The notes: a model not told the origin generated them from the letters alone. Numbered from the stretch's first letter, positions 37,689 to 49,556 are shown. The stretch: DNA of 64,000 bases from Sphingopyxis sp. MSC1_008 (GCF_023197165.1 NZ_JALPRD010000001.1:62001-126000), one strand, 5' to 3'. Numbers and translations: made by a program.

Positions 37689-39221
37689 GTGTCCGCCAAT
37701 ATCGCCGAAATGGAACGCCGCCGCGCCGCCGCAGCCCTTGGGGGCGGACAGAAGCGCATCGATGCGCAGCACGCCAAGGGCAAGCTGACCGCGCGCGAGC
37801 GGCTCGATGTCCTGCTCGACGAAGGTTCGTTCGAAGAGCTCGACACCTATGTCGAGCATAATTGCACCGATTTCGGGATGCAGGATCAGATCGTCCCCGG
37901 CGACGGGGTCGTCACCGGTTCGGGCACGATCAACGGCCGTCTTGTCTATGTCTTCAGCCAGGACTTCACCGTCTTCGGCGGCTCGCTGTCGGAGCGGCAT
38001 GCCGAAAAGATCATGAAGGTGATGGACAATGCGATGAAGGTCGGCGCGCCCGTCATCGGCCTGAACGACAGTGGCGGCGCGCGCATCCAGGAGGGTGTGG
38101 CGTCGCTCGGCGGCTATGCCGAGGTGTTCCAGCGCAACGTGCTCGCATCGGGCGTGGTGCCGCAGATCAGCCTCATCATGGGGCCATGCGCGGGTGGCGC
38201 GGTGTACAGCCCCGCGATGACCGACTTCATCTTCATGGTGAAGGACAGCTCGTATATGTTTGTCACCGGCCCCGACGTCGTGAAGACCGTGACGAATGAG
38301 GTCGTGACGCAGGAAGAACTCGGCGGCGCGATCACCCACACGACAAAAAGCTCGGTCGCCGATCTGGCGTTCGAAAATGATATCGAGGCGCTGCTCGCGG
38401 CGCGTGATTTCTTCGATTACCTGCCCGAAAACAACCGCAGCGGCGTGCCGGTGCGCCCGACGAGCGACCCCTATGACCGCGCCGAGGCGAGCCTCGACAC
38501 GCTGATCCCGCCGAATGCGAACCAGCCGTACGATATGCACGAGCTGATCCGGAAGACCGTCGACGAGGGCGATTTCTTCGAGGTGCAGCCGGCGCATGCC
38601 GCGAACATCATCTGCGGCTTCGGGCGTATCGAAGGACGCACGATCGGCATCGTCGCCAACCAGCCGCTCGTGCTCGCGGGCGTGCTCGATATCAATTCGT
38701 CGAAGAAGGCGGCGCGCTTCGTCCGTTTCTGCGACGCGTTCGAGATCCCGATCATCACCTTCGTCGACGTCCCCGGCTTCCTGCCCGGCACGGCGCAGGA
38801 ATATAACGGTATCATCAAGCATGGCGCGAAATTGCTCTTCGCCTATGCCGAGGCGACGGTGCCCAAGATCACCGTGATCACGCGCAAGGCCTATGGCGGC
38901 GCCTACGACGTGATGGCGTCGAAGCACCTGCGCGGCGACCTCAACTACGCCTGGCCCACCGCCGAAATCGCGGTGATGGGCGCGAAGGGCGCGGTCGAGA
39001 TCATCTTCCGCAGCGATATCGGCGACCCCGAAAAGATCGCGCAGCGCACGAAGGAATATGAGGATCGCTTCGCCAACCCGTTCGTCGCAGCCTCGCGCGG
39101 CTATATCGATGAGGTCATCCACCCGCACAGCACGCGCAAGCGGATCGCGCTGGGACTGCGCAAGCTCCGGAACAAGCAACTCGAAAACCCATGGAAGAAG
39201 CACGACAATATTCCGCTCTGA
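37689..39221 (+). CDS. pccB: Propionyl-CoA carboxylase beta subunit
   Basis: Carboxyltransferase subunit that moves CO2 from biotin to propionyl-CoA, giving (S)-methylmalonyl-CoA. From the GTG at 37689, preceded by GGAGAAG, it has 510 residues, exactly the family norm, and begins [12 protein letters not shown]; an ATG four codons upstream (37677) is the alternative. Conserved segments include [27 protein letters not shown] and [13 protein letters not shown] (acyl-CoA oxyanion loops), and [11 protein letters not shown] with AYGGAYDVM in the C-terminal half. Divergent from its likely regulator. The alpha subunit is encoded 5.4 kb downstream in the same module. Confidence 0.96.
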   Translation: MSANIAEMERRRAAAALGGGQKRIDAQHAKGKLTARERLDVLLDEGSFEELDTYVEHNCTDFGMQDQIVPGDGVVTGSGTINGRLVYVFSQDFTVFGGSLSERHAEKIMKVMDNAMKVGAPVIGLNDSGGARIQEGVASLGGYAEVFQRNVLASGVVPQISLIMGPCAGGAVYSPAMTDFIFMVKDSSYMFVTGPDVVKTVTNEVVTQEELGGAITHTTKSSVADLAFENDIEALLAARDFFDYLPENNRSGVPVRPTSDPYDRAEASLDTLIPPNANQPYDMHELIRKTVDEGDFFEVQPAHAANIICGFGRIEGRTIGIVANQPLVLAGVLDINSSKKAARFVRFCDAFEIPIITFVDVPGFLPGTAQEYNGIIKHGAKLLFAYAEATVPKITVITRKAYGGAYDVMASKHLRGDLNYAWPTAEIAVMGAKGAVEIIFRSDIGDPEKIAQRTKEYEDRFANPFVAASRGYIDEVIHPHSTRKRIALGLRKLRNKQLENPWKKHDNIPL

Positions 39222-39345
39222 TCGCGGGCGCGGATATTATCCGTGTGTGTGATGGCCGGCACATGAGAAATACCGGACTGGAGGCAAGGACGGGAGGCGG
39301 TTAGAACATGACCGCCATGTCCTTGATTCTGAAAGAGGTTTGAAG

Positions 39346-40095
39346 ATGCGTATATCCCTTTTTGGTGCCCTGATCGTTCCCGCCCTGCTGGCTTCGCCGG
39401 CGGCGTTCGCGTTCGACCCCGATACCCCCGTCGGTGGGCCGAAACCTGCTTTTCCGGTGACGCTGGACAGCGAAGAGAACACCACGATCGGCCTCGCGTT
39501 CCGGACCGCTTTCGGGCTTCCGAAAGGCGCCGATCCGACCGCAACGCGCGAGATCGACGGACGCACTTACCAGTTCCGTCCCGCAGCGATCCACCTGCTG
39601 TCGAACAATGTCGGCGTGCTGCTGAGCCTCGGCAGCCTTGAAGAGGCGGGACACAGCGAGGGCGGGATCAACGCCATCCACTATCTGCAGGGCGGCCCGT
39701 CGGGCTGGCAGCGCAAGGGCGAGTGGCTGAACCTCGGCTCGGTTGGCTCAGTCGGCAATGCGGCAACCGGGTGGGGCTTCAGCGGTGCGCTGGGCAAGAA
39801 CGCCTATCTCGTCACATCGGGGGGCGGCGTGTGGCAGGGCTGCGCGATCAGCAGCGCGACGCTGACCGAGCTGGCGCCCGACGGGCCGGTCGATCGCGCG
39901 AGCTTCACCGAGGGCATGAGTTCGGGTGCCGGTCTGAACCAGAAGGAGCAGAGCTTCGACGGCCAGATCACCGCGGCCGTTCCCGACAAGAGCTTTACCG
40001 TCACCTATAAGGGGACACGCGCCATCAAGCAGCAATATCTATTGAAGAGCGGCAAGTATGAACTGGTCGGCAAGGACCAGATTCCGGGCTGCTGA
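39346..40095 (+). CDS. Secreted protein of unknown function in the propionate module
   Basis: 249 residues from ATG 39346 with AGAGG upstream. Signal peptide (cleavage near AFAFDPD). The mature protein is soluble-looking and Gly/Ser-rich in the middle (GSVGSVGNAATGWGFSGALG), with two Cys residues (WQGCAIS and the C-terminal PGC) that could bond. No domain recognised. It lies 124 nt after pccB and 10 nt before the epimerase gene, so it may be transcribed with them, but a metabolic role is not implied by its sequence. Confidence 0.75.
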   Translation: MRISLFGALIVPALLASPAAFAFDPDTPVGGPKPAFPVTLDSEENTTIGLAFRTAFGLPKGADPTATREIDGRTYQFRPAAIHLLSNNVGVLLSLGSLEEAGHSEGGINAIHYLQGGPSGWQRKGEWLNLGSVGSVGNAATGWGFSGALGKNAYLVTSGGGVWQGCAISSATLTELAPDGPVDRASFTEGMSSGAGLNQKEQSFDGQITAAVPDKSFTVTYKGTRAIKQQYLLKSGKYELVGKDQIPGC

Positions 40096-40105
40096 GGAGA
40101 ATGAG

Positions 40106-40543
40106 ATGAAACTGGGCCGCCTCAATCATATCGGCGTCGCAACGCCGTCGATCGCCGATAGCATCATCTTTTACCGCGATGTGATGGGGGCGACGCAGAT
40201 TCACGAGCCGTTCGACCTGCCCGAGCAGGGCGTGAAGGTCTGTTTCGTTGATACGCCCACCGATACGGGGCTGAACGGCACACAAATAGAGCTGATCGAG
40301 CCACTGCCGGGCAATGCGTCGATCGCGGCTTTCCTGCAAAAGAACCCCGCAGGAGGCCAGCATCATCTGTGCTACGAAGTGCCCGACATTCATACCGCCA
40401 AGGCCGAGTTCGAGGCGATGGGCAAGCGCGTGCTCGGCGAACCGCGCATCGGAGCGCATGGGACGTTGATCTTCTTCCTCCACCCCAAGGATATGGGCGG
40501 GGTGCTGACCGAGATTATGGAGACGCCGAAGGAGGCGCACTGA
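40106..40543 (+). CDS. mce: Methylmalonyl-CoA epimerase
   Basis: Converts (S)- to (R)-methylmalonyl-CoA, the form used by the mutase encoded next. 145 residues, vicinal-oxygen-chelate fold of two repeats. Metal ligands align as His8 (NHIGVA), Gln60 (TQIEL), His87 (QHHLCYEV) and Glu136 (LTEIME). The start at 40106 follows GAGGAGAATGAG. One nucleotide separates its stop from the mutase start. Confidence 0.95.
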   Translation: MKLGRLNHIGVATPSIADSIIFYRDVMGATQIHEPFDLPEQGVKVCFVDTPTDTGLNGTQIELIEPLPGNASIAAFLQKNPAGGQHHLCYEVPDIHTAKAEFEAMGKRVLGEPRIGAHGTLIFFLHPKDMGGVLTEIMETPKEAH

Positions 40544-40544
40544 G

Positions 40545-42692
40545 ATGACCGACAAGCCGACCATCGACCAATGGGCCGCCGCCGCCGACAAGGAAGTGAA
40601 GGGCAAGGACCTCACCTGGCACACCGCCGAGGGGATCGACGTCAAGCCGCTCTACACTGCCGAGGATGTGACGGTCGATCCGGGCATCCCCGGCTTCGCG
40701 CCCTTCACGCGCGGTGTGCGTGCGTCGATGTATGCCGGACGGCCGTGGACGATCCGGCAGTATGCGGGCTTTTCGACCGCCGAGGAATCGAACGCTTTCT
40801 ATCGCCGCAACCTCGCGGCGGGGCAGAAGGGGCTGTCCGTCGCCTTCGATCTCGCGACGCACCGCGGCTATGACAGCGACCATCCGCGCGTCGTCGGCGA
40901 CGTCGGCAAGGCCGGGGTGGCGATCGACAGCGTCGAGGATATGAAAATCCTCTTCGACGGCATTCCGCTCGACCAGATGTCGGTCAGCATGACGATGAAT
41001 GGCGCGGTGATCCCCATACTCGCCTTCTTCATCGTCGCGGGCGAGGAGCAGGGGGTCGATCGCAAGCTGCTCGACGGCACGATCCAGAACGACATCCTCA
41101 AGGAGTTCATGGTCCGCAACACATATATCTATCCGCCCGAGCCGAGCATGCGGATCATCTCGGATATTTTCGGCTACACGTCGCGCGAGATGCCGAAGTT
41201 CAACAGCATCTCGATTTCGGGCTATCACATGCAGGAAGCCGGCGCGACGCAGGTGCAGGAGCTCGCCTTCACCATCGCGGATGGCGCCGAATATGTGCGC
41301 TATGGCGTCGCCAGCGGCCTCGACATCGACAAGTTCGCGGGGCGCCTGTCCTTCTTCTTCGCGATCGGCATGAACTTCTTCATGGAGATCGCGAAGCTCC
41401 GCGCCGCGCGCGTGCTGTGGCACCGCGTGATGACCAACCTTGGCGCCAAGGACGAGCGCTCGAAGATGCTGCGCACCCATTGCCAGACGTCGGGGGTCAG
41501 CCTCACCGAGCAGGACCCGTACAACAATGTCATGCGCACGACGATCGAGGCGATGGCGGCGATGCTCGGCGGGACGCAGAGCCTGCACACCAATGCGCTC
41601 GACGAGGCGATCGCGCTCCCGACCGACTTTTCTGCCCGCATCGCGCGCAATACGCAGATCGTCATCCAGGAAGAGACGGGGATGACCAAGGTCGTCGATC
41701 CGCTCGGCGGCTCTTATTATGTCGAGGCGCTGACGCAGGAACTGGTCGACAAGGCGTGGGAGATCATCGAGCGCGTCGAGAAGGAAGGCGGGATGGCGAA
41801 GGCCGTCGCCGCGGGCTGGCCCAAGGCGATGATCGAGACCGCCGCCGCGGCGCGTCAGGCGCGCGTCGACCGCGGCGACGATGTCATCGTCGGGGTGAAC
41901 AAATATCGCCTCAAGGACGAGGATCTGCTCGAAACGCTCGAGGTCGATAACGCCAAGGTGCGCGAAGGGCAGATCGCGCGGATCAACCGCATCAAGGCGT
42001 CGCGCGACGAAGCTGCGTGCCAGGCGGCGCTCAAGGCGCTGCGCGACGGTGCCGCAGGCCAGTCGAGCATCGAGAACAACCTTCTCGCGCTCGCGGTCGA
42101 AGCCGCCCGCGCCCGCGCGACGCTCGGCGAAATCTCTTCGGCGATGGAGGAAAGCTTCGATCGTTACGGCACCCAGCCGACCCCGGTTAAGGGCGTCTAT
42201 GCTGCGCCCTATGAAGGCGACGACCGCTGGCAACAGGTGCTCGACGGCGTGAAGGCGGTCGAACGCCGCATGGGCCGCAAACCCAAATTGCTCGTCGCCA
42301 AGATGGGACAGGACGGGCACGATCGCGGCGCCAACGTCATCGCATCGGCGTTCGGCGACATGGGCTTCGACGTTGTGTCGGGACCGCTGTTCCAGAGCCC
42401 CGACGAAACCGTCGTCCTCGCACTCGACAGCGGCGTTGACGTCGTCGGCGCGTCGAGCCTCGCGGCGGGGCACAAGACACTTATCCCCGAACTTATCCAC
42501 AAGCTGAAAGAGGCGGGGCGCGGCGACATCAAGGTGATTGCGGGCGGGGTCATCCCGCCGCAGGACTATCAATATCTCCGCGATGCGGGGGTGCAGGGCA
42601 TCTATGGCCCCGGCAGCAATGTGGTCGAATGTGCCGCCGACGTGCTGCGCCTGCTCGGCCATAATATGCCGCCGCTGGAGGACGCCGCGTGA
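40545..42692 (+). CDS. scpA: Methylmalonyl-CoA mutase
   Basis: Adenosylcobalamin enzyme isomerising (R)-methylmalonyl-CoA to succinyl-CoA for the TCA cycle. 715 residues, the single-chain catalytic (MutB-type) form. The N-terminal TIM barrel includes [20 protein letters not shown], and the C-terminal B12 domain has D590-G-H592-D-R-G595 with cobalt-ligating His592. No separate small subunit and no meaB chaperone is encoded in the window. Stop overlaps the next start as GTGA. Symbols mutB, bhbA and mcm are used for the same gene. Confidence 0.96.
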   Translation: MTDKPTIDQWAAAADKEVKGKDLTWHTAEGIDVKPLYTAEDVTVDPGIPGFAPFTRGVRASMYAGRPWTIRQYAGFSTAEESNAFYRRNLAAGQKGLSVAFDLATHRGYDSDHPRVVGDVGKAGVAIDSVEDMKILFDGIPLDQMSVSMTMNGAVIPILAFFIVAGEEQGVDRKLLDGTIQNDILKEFMVRNTYIYPPEPSMRIISDIFGYTSREMPKFNSISISGYHMQEAGATQVQELAFTIADGAEYVRYGVASGLDIDKFAGRLSFFFAIGMNFFMEIAKLRAARVLWHRVMTNLGAKDERSKMLRTHCQTSGVSLTEQDPYNNVMRTTIEAMAAMLGGTQSLHTNALDEAIALPTDFSARIARNTQIVIQEETGMTKVVDPLGGSYYVEALTQELVDKAWEIIERVEKEGGMAKAVAAGWPKAMIETAAAARQARVDRGDDVIVGVNKYRLKDEDLLETLEVDNAKVREGQIARINRIKASRDEAACQAALKALRDGAAGQSSIENNLLALAVEAARARATLGEISSAMEESFDRYGTQPTPVKGVYAAPYEGDDRWQQVLDGVKAVERRMGRKPKLLVAKMGQDGHDRGANVIASAFGDMGFDVVSGPLFQSPDETVVLALDSGVDVVGASSLAAGHKTLIPELIHKLKEAGRGDIKVIAGGVIPPQDYQYLRDAGVQGIYGPGSNVVECAADVLRLLGHNMPPLEDAA

Positions 42693-43126
42693 TCGGCTCG
42701 CTCGGTCTGATGTTCGCTGCCTTTTCGGTCGCTTCGACGCACGCCGAACCCGCGAGCCGCCCGAGCGAGTTCCGCAAGGATGTCGCGGTCGAGTGGATCT
42801 ACCGGCAACAGATCGACGATGTCTATTTTACCAACTGGTACGGCCGCCTCGAAAAGACCGACGGCCCCTGGTGCGACGTCTATTTCGAGACGAGCGACAA
42901 ATATGTGAACAAGGGGCTGATCCGCCTCAACTGCGACGATCCCGAAGCCGATATCGACTTCACACTCTACGGCGTCGGCGAATATGGCGATGCCGAAACC
43001 GCGCGGCAGATAACGATCAGCTATGGCGACCGCCGCCCATGGGCGGACGGCAATTATCAGGACATGTTCGGCGAAACGCCGACGATCGAATTTTACGGCG
43101 CCGCGCTCGAGCGCTTCTGCAAATAA
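42689..43126 (+). CDS. Small secreted protein coupled to methylmalonyl-CoA mutase
   Basis: 145 residues from the GTG at 42689, overlapping the mutase stop (GTGA), with GGAGG about 8 nt upstream. Signal peptide (cleavage near THAEPAS). The mature domain is acidic with three Cys residues (WCDVYF, LNCDDPE, C-terminal FCK). No family recognised. The overlap with the mutase and 22-nt gap to bioB show cotranslation or cotranscription, which is odd for an exported protein. Confidence 0.72.
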   Translation: MIGSLGLMFAAFSVASTHAEPASRPSEFRKDVAVEWIYRQQIDDVYFTNWYGRLEKTDGPWCDVYFETSDKYVNKGLIRLNCDDPEADIDFTLYGVGEYGDAETARQITISYGDRRPWADGNYQDMFGETPTIEFYGAALERFCK

Positions 43127-43148
43127 CATCAAAGAAGGTCGACACTCC

Positions 43149-44180
43149 ATGAACCTCTCCCAAACTGCCCCGCAAGACGATCTGCCGCGTACCGACTGGA
43201 CCCGCCAAGAGATCGCCGAACTGTTTGACCTGCCGTTCGACGAACTGATGTGGGAGGCGCAGGGCGTCCACCGCCGCCATCATGCACGCGGTGAAGTCCA
43301 GCTTTGCACATTGCTCAGCATCAAGACCGGCGGCTGCGTCGAGGATTGCGGCTATTGCTCGCAGTCGAAAAGCGCCGACAGCGGGCTCAAGGCCACCAAG
43401 CTGATGGACGTGCGTGCGGTGCTGCAATCCGCGGCACAGGCGAAGGATTCGGGCTCGAAGCGTTTCTGCATGGGCGCCGCGTGGCGTAACCCCAAGGACC
43501 GCGACATGCCCGCGATCGTCGAGATGATCGAGGGCGTGCGCCAGATGGGCATGGAAACCTGCATGACGCTCGGCATGCTGACCAAGGAACAGGCGCAGAC
43601 GCTCGCGGTCGCGGGGCTCGATTATTACAACCATAATATCGACACGAGCCCGGAGAATTACGAGAATATCATCTCGACCCGGACGTTTCAGGACCGCCTC
43701 GATACGCTCGACGAAGTCCGCAACGCCGGGATCAACGTCTGCTCGGGCGGCATCGTCGGGCTGGGCGAGACGCGCAGCGACCGCGTCGGCTTCATCCACG
43801 CGCTCGCGACGCTCGAACGCCACCCCGAAAGCGTTCCCGTCAACGCGCTGGTCCCGGTGAAGGGCACCGTGCTCGGCGACATGCTCGCCGACACCCCGCT
43901 CGCGAAAATTGACGATATCGAATTCGTCCGCACGATCGCGGTCGCGCGCATCGCCATGCCGAAGTCGATGGTTCGCCTGTCGGCGGGCCGCGAGAGCATG
44001 TCGGAGGCGACGCAGGCGCTCTGCTTCATGGCGGGCGCGAACAGCATCTTCACCGGCGACAAGCTGCTCACCACCGGCAACCGCGGCGACAATGCCGACG
44101 CGGCGCTGTTCGCGAAGCTGGGGATCGTCCCGATGGTGAGCGAAGAGCCGATGCGCGCGCAGATGGAAGCGGCGGAATGA
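43149..44180 (+). CDS. bioB: Biotin synthase
   Basis: Radical-SAM enzyme inserting sulfur into dethiobiotin. 343 residues from ATG 43149. The SAM cluster motif C63-x3-C67-x2-C70 sits in [13 protein letters not shown], followed by [32 protein letters not shown] and the auxiliary-cluster Arg region [11 protein letters not shown] are typical. No other bio gene is in the window; its place between the mutase and pccA genes suggests that biotin supply is tuned to the biotin-dependent carboxylase. AAGAAGG lies somewhat far upstream (12 nt). Confidence 0.96.
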   Translation: MNLSQTAPQDDLPRTDWTRQEIAELFDLPFDELMWEAQGVHRRHHARGEVQLCTLLSIKTGGCVEDCGYCSQSKSADSGLKATKLMDVRAVLQSAAQAKDSGSKRFCMGAAWRNPKDRDMPAIVEMIEGVRQMGMETCMTLGMLTKEQAQTLAVAGLDYYNHNIDTSPENYENIISTRTFQDRLDTLDEVRNAGINVCSGGIVGLGETRSDRVGFIHALATLERHPESVPVNALVPVKGTVLGDMLADTPLAKIDDIEFVRTIAVARIAMPKSMVRLSAGRESMSEATQALCFMAGANSIFTGDKLLTTGNRGDNADAALFAKLGIVPMVSEEPMRAQMEAAE

Positions 44181-44569
44181 TCCTTTCCGCCCTCTTGGTC
44201 TTGGCAGTCGCCGCACAGGATCCCGAGATCGATTGCGACAATGCGATGGCGCAATTCGAACTGAACGCCTGCGCCTATAGGGAGTTCGAGCGCGCCGATG
44301 CCGCGATGAACGCGCAGTGGAAGGTGACGGCGGCGCGTATGAAAGCGATCGACGCCGAATTCGACCGCACACAGGACAACCGCCCCGGCTATTTCGACAC
44401 GCTTCTCGCCGCGCAGCGTGCATGGCTGACGTACCGCGACAAGCAATGCGCGAGTGAGGGCTACACGATGCGGGGCGGCTCGGCCGAACCGATGGTGATC
44501 AGTGGATGTCAGACGCAGCTGACCGATGCGCGCACCAAGCAACTTAAAGATTTGATCGAGGAATATTGA
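44177..44569 (+). CDS. LprI-like (DUF1311) small secreted protein
   Basis: 130 residues, start in ATGA overlap with the bioB stop. Short signal peptide (cleavage near AVAAQDP), then [23 protein letters not shown] and [16 protein letters not shown], the two hallmark segments of the DUF1311/LprI lysozyme-inhibitor-like domain. Four Cys residues are expected to form two disulfides. Role here unknown; the family includes lysozyme inhibitors but most members are untested. It ends six nucleotides before the pccA start. Confidence 0.87.
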   Translation: MILSALLVLAVAAQDPEIDCDNAMAQFELNACAYREFERADAAMNAQWKVTAARMKAIDAEFDRTQDNRPGYFDTLLAAQRAWLTYRDKQCASEGYTMRGGSAEPMVISGCQTQLTDARTKQLKDLIEEY

Positions 44570-44574
44570 GGGCC

Positions 44575-46581
<2,007 letters not shown>

Positions 46582-46588
46582 CTCAATC

Positions 46589-46673
46589 CCGTTCGTGCTG
46601 AGCTTGTCGAAGCACCGTCCTTCCTTCTACGAGGTAGAGAAGAACGGCCCTTCGACAAGCTCAGGGCGAACGG
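46589..46673. repeat. Palindromic intergenic repeat, GCTTGTCGAAG family
   Basis: CCGTTCGTGCTGAGCTTGTC faces GACAAGCTCAGGGCGAACGG (stem about 24 bp with small mismatches, loop near 35 nt). It lies 7 nt after the pccA stop and before csaA. Such elements are abundant between sphingomonad genes. Confidence 0.82.
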
Positions 46674-46683
46674 AGTTTTGTGA

Positions 46684-47055
46684 ATGCACGTTTCCCACGA
46701 CGCCGAAGCGCCGGCATCGCCTGAAATCAACTTCGACGATTTCCTCCGCGTCGACATCCGCATCGGCACCATCGTCGAAGCCGAACCATTTCCCGAGGCG
46801 CGCAAGCCCGCGTTCAAACTGAAGATCGATTTCGGCCCCGCGATCGGGGTGAAGAAAAGCAGCGCGCAGATCGTCGACCGCTATGTGCTGGAAGGGCTTG
46901 CGGGGCGGCAAGTCGCCGCCGTCGTCAACTTCGCGCCGCGCCAGATCGGCAAATATATGTCCGAAGTGCTGACGCTCGGTTTTGCAGATGAAGAAGGCGC
47001 CGTGATCCTGTTCGCGCCCGACCGTCCCGTTCCGAACGGGTCGCGCCTCTTCTGA
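46684..47055 (+). CDS. csaA: CsaA-like tRNA-binding protein
   Basis: 123 residues, an OB-fold tRNA-binding domain protein. FDDFLRVDIRIGTIVEAEPF and VNFAPRQIGKYMSEVLTLGF are the hallmark segments. CsaA is reported to have secretion-related chaperone activity in Bacillus and binds tRNA; the cellular role in proteobacteria is unclear. The ATG lies directly after the palindromic repeat, without a clear ribosome site. N-terminus is about 12 residues longer than typical CsaA. Confidence 0.92.
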   Translation: MHVSHDAEAPASPEINFDDFLRVDIRIGTIVEAEPFPEARKPAFKLKIDFGPAIGVKKSSAQIVDRYVLEGLAGRQVAAVVNFAPRQIGKYMSEVLTLGFADEEGAVILFAPDRPVPNGSRLF

Positions 47056-47087
47056 TTTTCTCGCCTGTTGCTCAGCGCCATTTCGCC

Positions 47088-47120
47088 GCTAGGCTGGCGC
47101 GAAGAAACAGGGGAGAGGGA
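47088..47120 (+). promoter_or_regulatory. Leader element with TAGGCT -10, shared with the MAPEG gene
   Basis: GCTAGGCTGGCGCG followed by GAAACAGGGGAGAGGGA. TAGGCT (47090-47095) could be a -10, with TTGCTC 16 nt upstream (47068-47073) as -35. The 33-nt element recurs at 48149-48181 before the next gene. Confidence 0.55.
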
Positions 47121-47122
47121 CG

Positions 47123-48130
47123 ATGAACCCACTAAAGGCCGCCATTCTTGCGGCTTCTTGCGCGGTGCTGCTGCCCGTAACGGCGACGGCCGAGGTCGAA
47201 CCGCGCCGCGCGTTCGACGTCCAACTGACCCGCAACCTCGTTTATAGCCGCGCCCCGATAGATGCCTCGAAGGATCGGCCGCGCCAGCGCGATCTGCTGT
47301 TCGACGTCTATCGCCCCGTCGCCGACGGCAAGCCGCTGGCGAACCGCCCCGCGGTCATCATGGCGTTCGGCGGTGCCTTCCATCGCGGTGACAAAGGCGA
47401 AGAGCGCTTTACCGAGGACGGCGCGCAGGACAGCTCGATGGCCGATTATTGCCGCCGCTTCGCGCGCGACGGCTATGCCTGCTTCTCGATCGACTATCGC
47501 CTGACGCCGGAAGACCCCGGGCTCGCGAAACCCGTCGATGAAAAGAAGCTCGTTCCAAAGTCGGTGAACCTGTCACCCGCTGCCACTGCGCGCATCGAAA
47601 TCGTGCGCCAGCGGATGGGCTTGCCGCCGCTCGACGATCAGGCGCGCAACCAATATTGGCGTAGCATCCTCGCCGCGGCGGAGGATATGGCGATGGCGAC
47701 CGAGTTTGTCCGGCGCCACGCAGGCAAGTTCGGCGTCGATGCCGACCGCATCGCGCTCGGCGGTTTTTCGGCGGGGGCGATCACCGCACTCAACACCGCC
47801 TATGGCATCGGCGTTCCGGTCAAGGCGGTGTTCGCGCTGTCGGGGGCCGTTGGCGGCTATAACCCTTCCCAAACCGTCCAGCCCGGCATGCCGCCGGCGC
47901 TTTTCTTCGTCGGCCAGAACGACCTGGAGGGCATCCAAGCGGGAACGCGGTTCGCGGTCAAGGCGCTGAACGACAAGGGCATCGCCGCCGAGGTCGCGTG
48001 GGTGCCGGGCTTCGGCCACTTCTATCCGATGGGCGCGGTCAGCCTGGGCAGCGACGTCAGCCGCATCCCGGTCGAGACGCGCATCCTCGCGTTTCTGGAG
48101 GCCAAGCTGGGCAGCAAGCCGAGCGAATAG
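47123..48130 (+). CDS. Secreted alpha/beta-hydrolase (carboxylesterase type)
   Basis: 335 residues. Signal peptide (cleavage near VTATAEV). The oxyanion segment is FGGAFHRGD (82-90), in place of the more common HGGG, and the nucleophile Ser216 is in GGFSAGA. A C-terminal PGFGHFYP supplies the His. An internal expansion of about 35 residues (134-175) lies between the core strands. Likely esterase of the BD-FAE/HSL-like group; substrate unknown. A strong GGGAGAGGG ribosome site lies in the shared leader. Confidence 0.83.
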   Translation: MNPLKAAILAASCAVLLPVTATAEVEPRRAFDVQLTRNLVYSRAPIDASKDRPRQRDLLFDVYRPVADGKPLANRPAVIMAFGGAFHRGDKGEERFTEDGAQDSSMADYCRRFARDGYACFSIDYRLTPEDPGLAKPVDEKKLVPKSVNLSPAATARIEIVRQRMGLPPLDDQARNQYWRSILAAAEDMAMATEFVRRHAGKFGVDADRIALGGFSAGAITALNTAYGIGVPVKAVFALSGAVGGYNPSQTVQPGMPPALFFVGQNDLEGIQAGTRFAVKALNDKGIAAEVAWVPGFGHFYPMGAVSLGSDVSRIPVETRILAFLEAKLGSKPSE

Positions 48131-48148
48131 CCAACCGGCGAATGACGG

Positions 48149-48181
48149 GCTAGGCTGCGCGCGGGAAACAGGGGAGAGGGA
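48149..48181 (+). promoter_or_regulatory. Leader element with TAGGCT -10, second copy
   Basis: GCTAGGCTGCGCGC followed by GGAAACAGGGGAGAGGGA, nearly the same as 47088-47120. It lies after the esterase stop and contains the ribosome site of the MAPEG gene. No clear -35 was seen. Confidence 0.5.
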
Positions 48182-48183
48182 TC

Positions 48184-48591
48184 ATGACTTTACCGGTAAC
48201 TGCATTTGTGGCCGCCATTTGCGCGCTACTGCTGCTCGCGACCGCGATCGATACGGTGCGCCAGCGGCTGCGTCTGAAAGCCGCGTTCGGCGATCACGGC
48301 GATGCGAAGCTGATCAGCGCCAGCCGCAGCCACGGCAATCTGGCCGAATATGCGCCGATCACGATCATCCTGCTCGGCTTGCTGGAGACCGCGCGCGCCA
48401 ATCATTTGGCGCTCATGGTCATCGGCGCGATCTTCCTCATCGGCCGCGTCGCGCATGTGATCGGACTCTATACGCCTTCCGAGCCGGGAAGGGCGCCGTT
48501 GGGGCGCCAGATTGGTGTCGCTGCGACCTTTGGCACGTTGCTCGTGCTGGCCGGTTGGACGCTGTGGATTCTGCTTACCAAGAATCTTTAA
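48184..48591 (+). CDS. MAPEG family membrane protein
   Basis: 135 residues with four transmembrane helices at about 3-20, 58-75, 78-95 and 112-130. HGNLAEYAPITIILLGLLE and GRVAHVIGLY are the characteristic glutathione-binding-type motifs of MAPEG proteins (membrane-associated eicosanoid/glutathione metabolism). Bacterial members are mostly uncharacterised; some have glutathione transferase or peroxidase activity. Confidence 0.9.
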   Translation: MTLPVTAFVAAICALLLLATAIDTVRQRLRLKAAFGDHGDAKLISASRSHGNLAEYAPITIILLGLLETARANHLALMVIGAIFLIGRVAHVIGLYTPSEPGRAPLGRQIGVAATFGTLLVLAGWTLWILLTKNL

Positions 48592-48595
48592 GCCC

Positions 48596-48672
48596 TTCGT
48601 CATGCCGGACTTGATCCGGCATCCATTTCTGCCGTGGCGCCATGGCCCCCGGATCAAGTCCGGGGTGACGAA
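48596..48672. repeat. Palindromic intergenic repeat, GGACTTGATCCGG family
   Basis: TTCGTCATGCCGGACTTGAT faces ATCAAGTCCGGGGTGACGAA with a 25-bp imperfect stem, interrupted by an inner hairpin (GATCCGGCATCC/GGATC region). It fills the gap between the convergent MAPEG and cyclase genes, starting 4 nt after the MAPEG stop. Confidence 0.83.
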
Positions 48673-48677
48673 GAAGA

Positions 48678-49442
48678 TCAGTCGACCAGCGCCACCGCCC
48701 TGATCCATCCCGCGCTCGCGCGCTCGATCTTCACCGGGAAGCAGCTGAAGGTGAAACCCGTCGCGGGGATTGCGGCCAAATTGGTCAGCTTCTCGATCTG
48801 ATAATAGGGGCGGATGCGCCCCGCCTTATGCCCTTCCCAGATGATCGACGGGTCGCGCGTCTCGGCCCAGCGTTTCGCCGTGTGGCTGAACGGCGCGTCC
48901 CAGCTCCACGCGTCGGTGCCGACGACCTGCACGCCGCGTGTCGTCAGATAGAGCGTCGCCTCGGCCCCCATCCCGCAACCCTGATAGGTGAAATTGTCGG
49001 TGCCATAGACTGCGCCCGACTGGACGAGCACGATGTCGAGCGGCTGGAGATCATGCCCGATCCGCGCCAGCTCGGCCTCGACCTCGGCGCCGCTCACGAC
49101 ATGGCCGTGCGGGCGATCCGAAAAGTCGAGCTTTACCCCCGGGCGAAAGAAGAGGTCGAGCGGCGCCTCATCGATCGACGGGGCAGGGGTCGCGCCGCTG
49201 TCGGTCGTCGAATGATAATGCCAGGGTGCATCCATATGCGTGCCGTTGTGCGTGCTGAGCGACAGCATCTCGACCGCCCAGCCTTCGCCGTCGGGCAGAT
49301 CCTCTTTGGTCAGCCCGGGGAAGAACATCGCGATCTGCTCCCACGTATTTTCGTGGGTCATATAGGTGATGTTGGGGCGCATCACCGGCGGGTCGGACAC
49401 GACATCATTGGTGATCGGGATCGAAAGATCGATGAACTGCAT
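48678..49442 (-). CDS. Cyclase family protein (kynurenine formamidase-like)
   Basis: 254 residues from ATG at 49442. The metal-binding signature is STHNGTHMDAPWHYH: His65, His69, Asp71 and His75. These metal hydrolases include kynurenine formamidase and other amide or lactone hydrolases. The reading frame stays open far upstream, but the composition there is the antisense of the transporter gene and MQFIDLSIPI is the canonical family start. Divergent from an MHS-type transporter, suggesting that they handle the same unidentified small molecule. Confidence 0.9.
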   Translation of the reverse strand: MQFIDLSIPITNDVVSDPPVMRPNITYMTHENTWEQIAMFFPGLTKEDLPDGEGWAVEMLSLSTHNGTHMDAPWHYHSTTDSGATPAPSIDEAPLDLFFRPGVKLDFSDRPHGHVVSGAEVEAELARIGHDLQPLDIVLVQSGAVYGTDNFTYQGCGMGAEATLYLTTRGVQVVGTDAWSWDAPFSHTAKRWAETRDPSIIWEGHKAGRIRPYYQIEKLTNLAAIPATGFTFSCFPVKIERASAGWIRAVALVD

Positions 49443-49520
49443 CGCGGCATCCTGCCACCGGAATGACGCTACGCCAAGAAGGCTTGCGCGGCGGCGCTTG
49501 CCCGGTAGAGAAGGGCGAAA

Positions 49521-49544
49521 GCCCCATGCAATATGCAATGGGGC
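49521..49544. other. Hairpin in the 5' leader of the MHS transporter
   Basis: GCCCCATGCA pairs with TGCAATGGGGC (one bulge) around ATA, ending immediately before the GGGGGAGAG ribosome site. Could be an operator for a regulator or a translational control hairpin; not a known riboswitch. Confidence 0.5.
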
Positions 49545-49556
49545 GGGGGAGAGTAT

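Noticed and set aside
40515..42662. 715-codon minus-strand frame opposite methylmalonyl-CoA mutase
   Set aside because: Shadow of the mutase gene; His/Arg-rich and without domain signatures.
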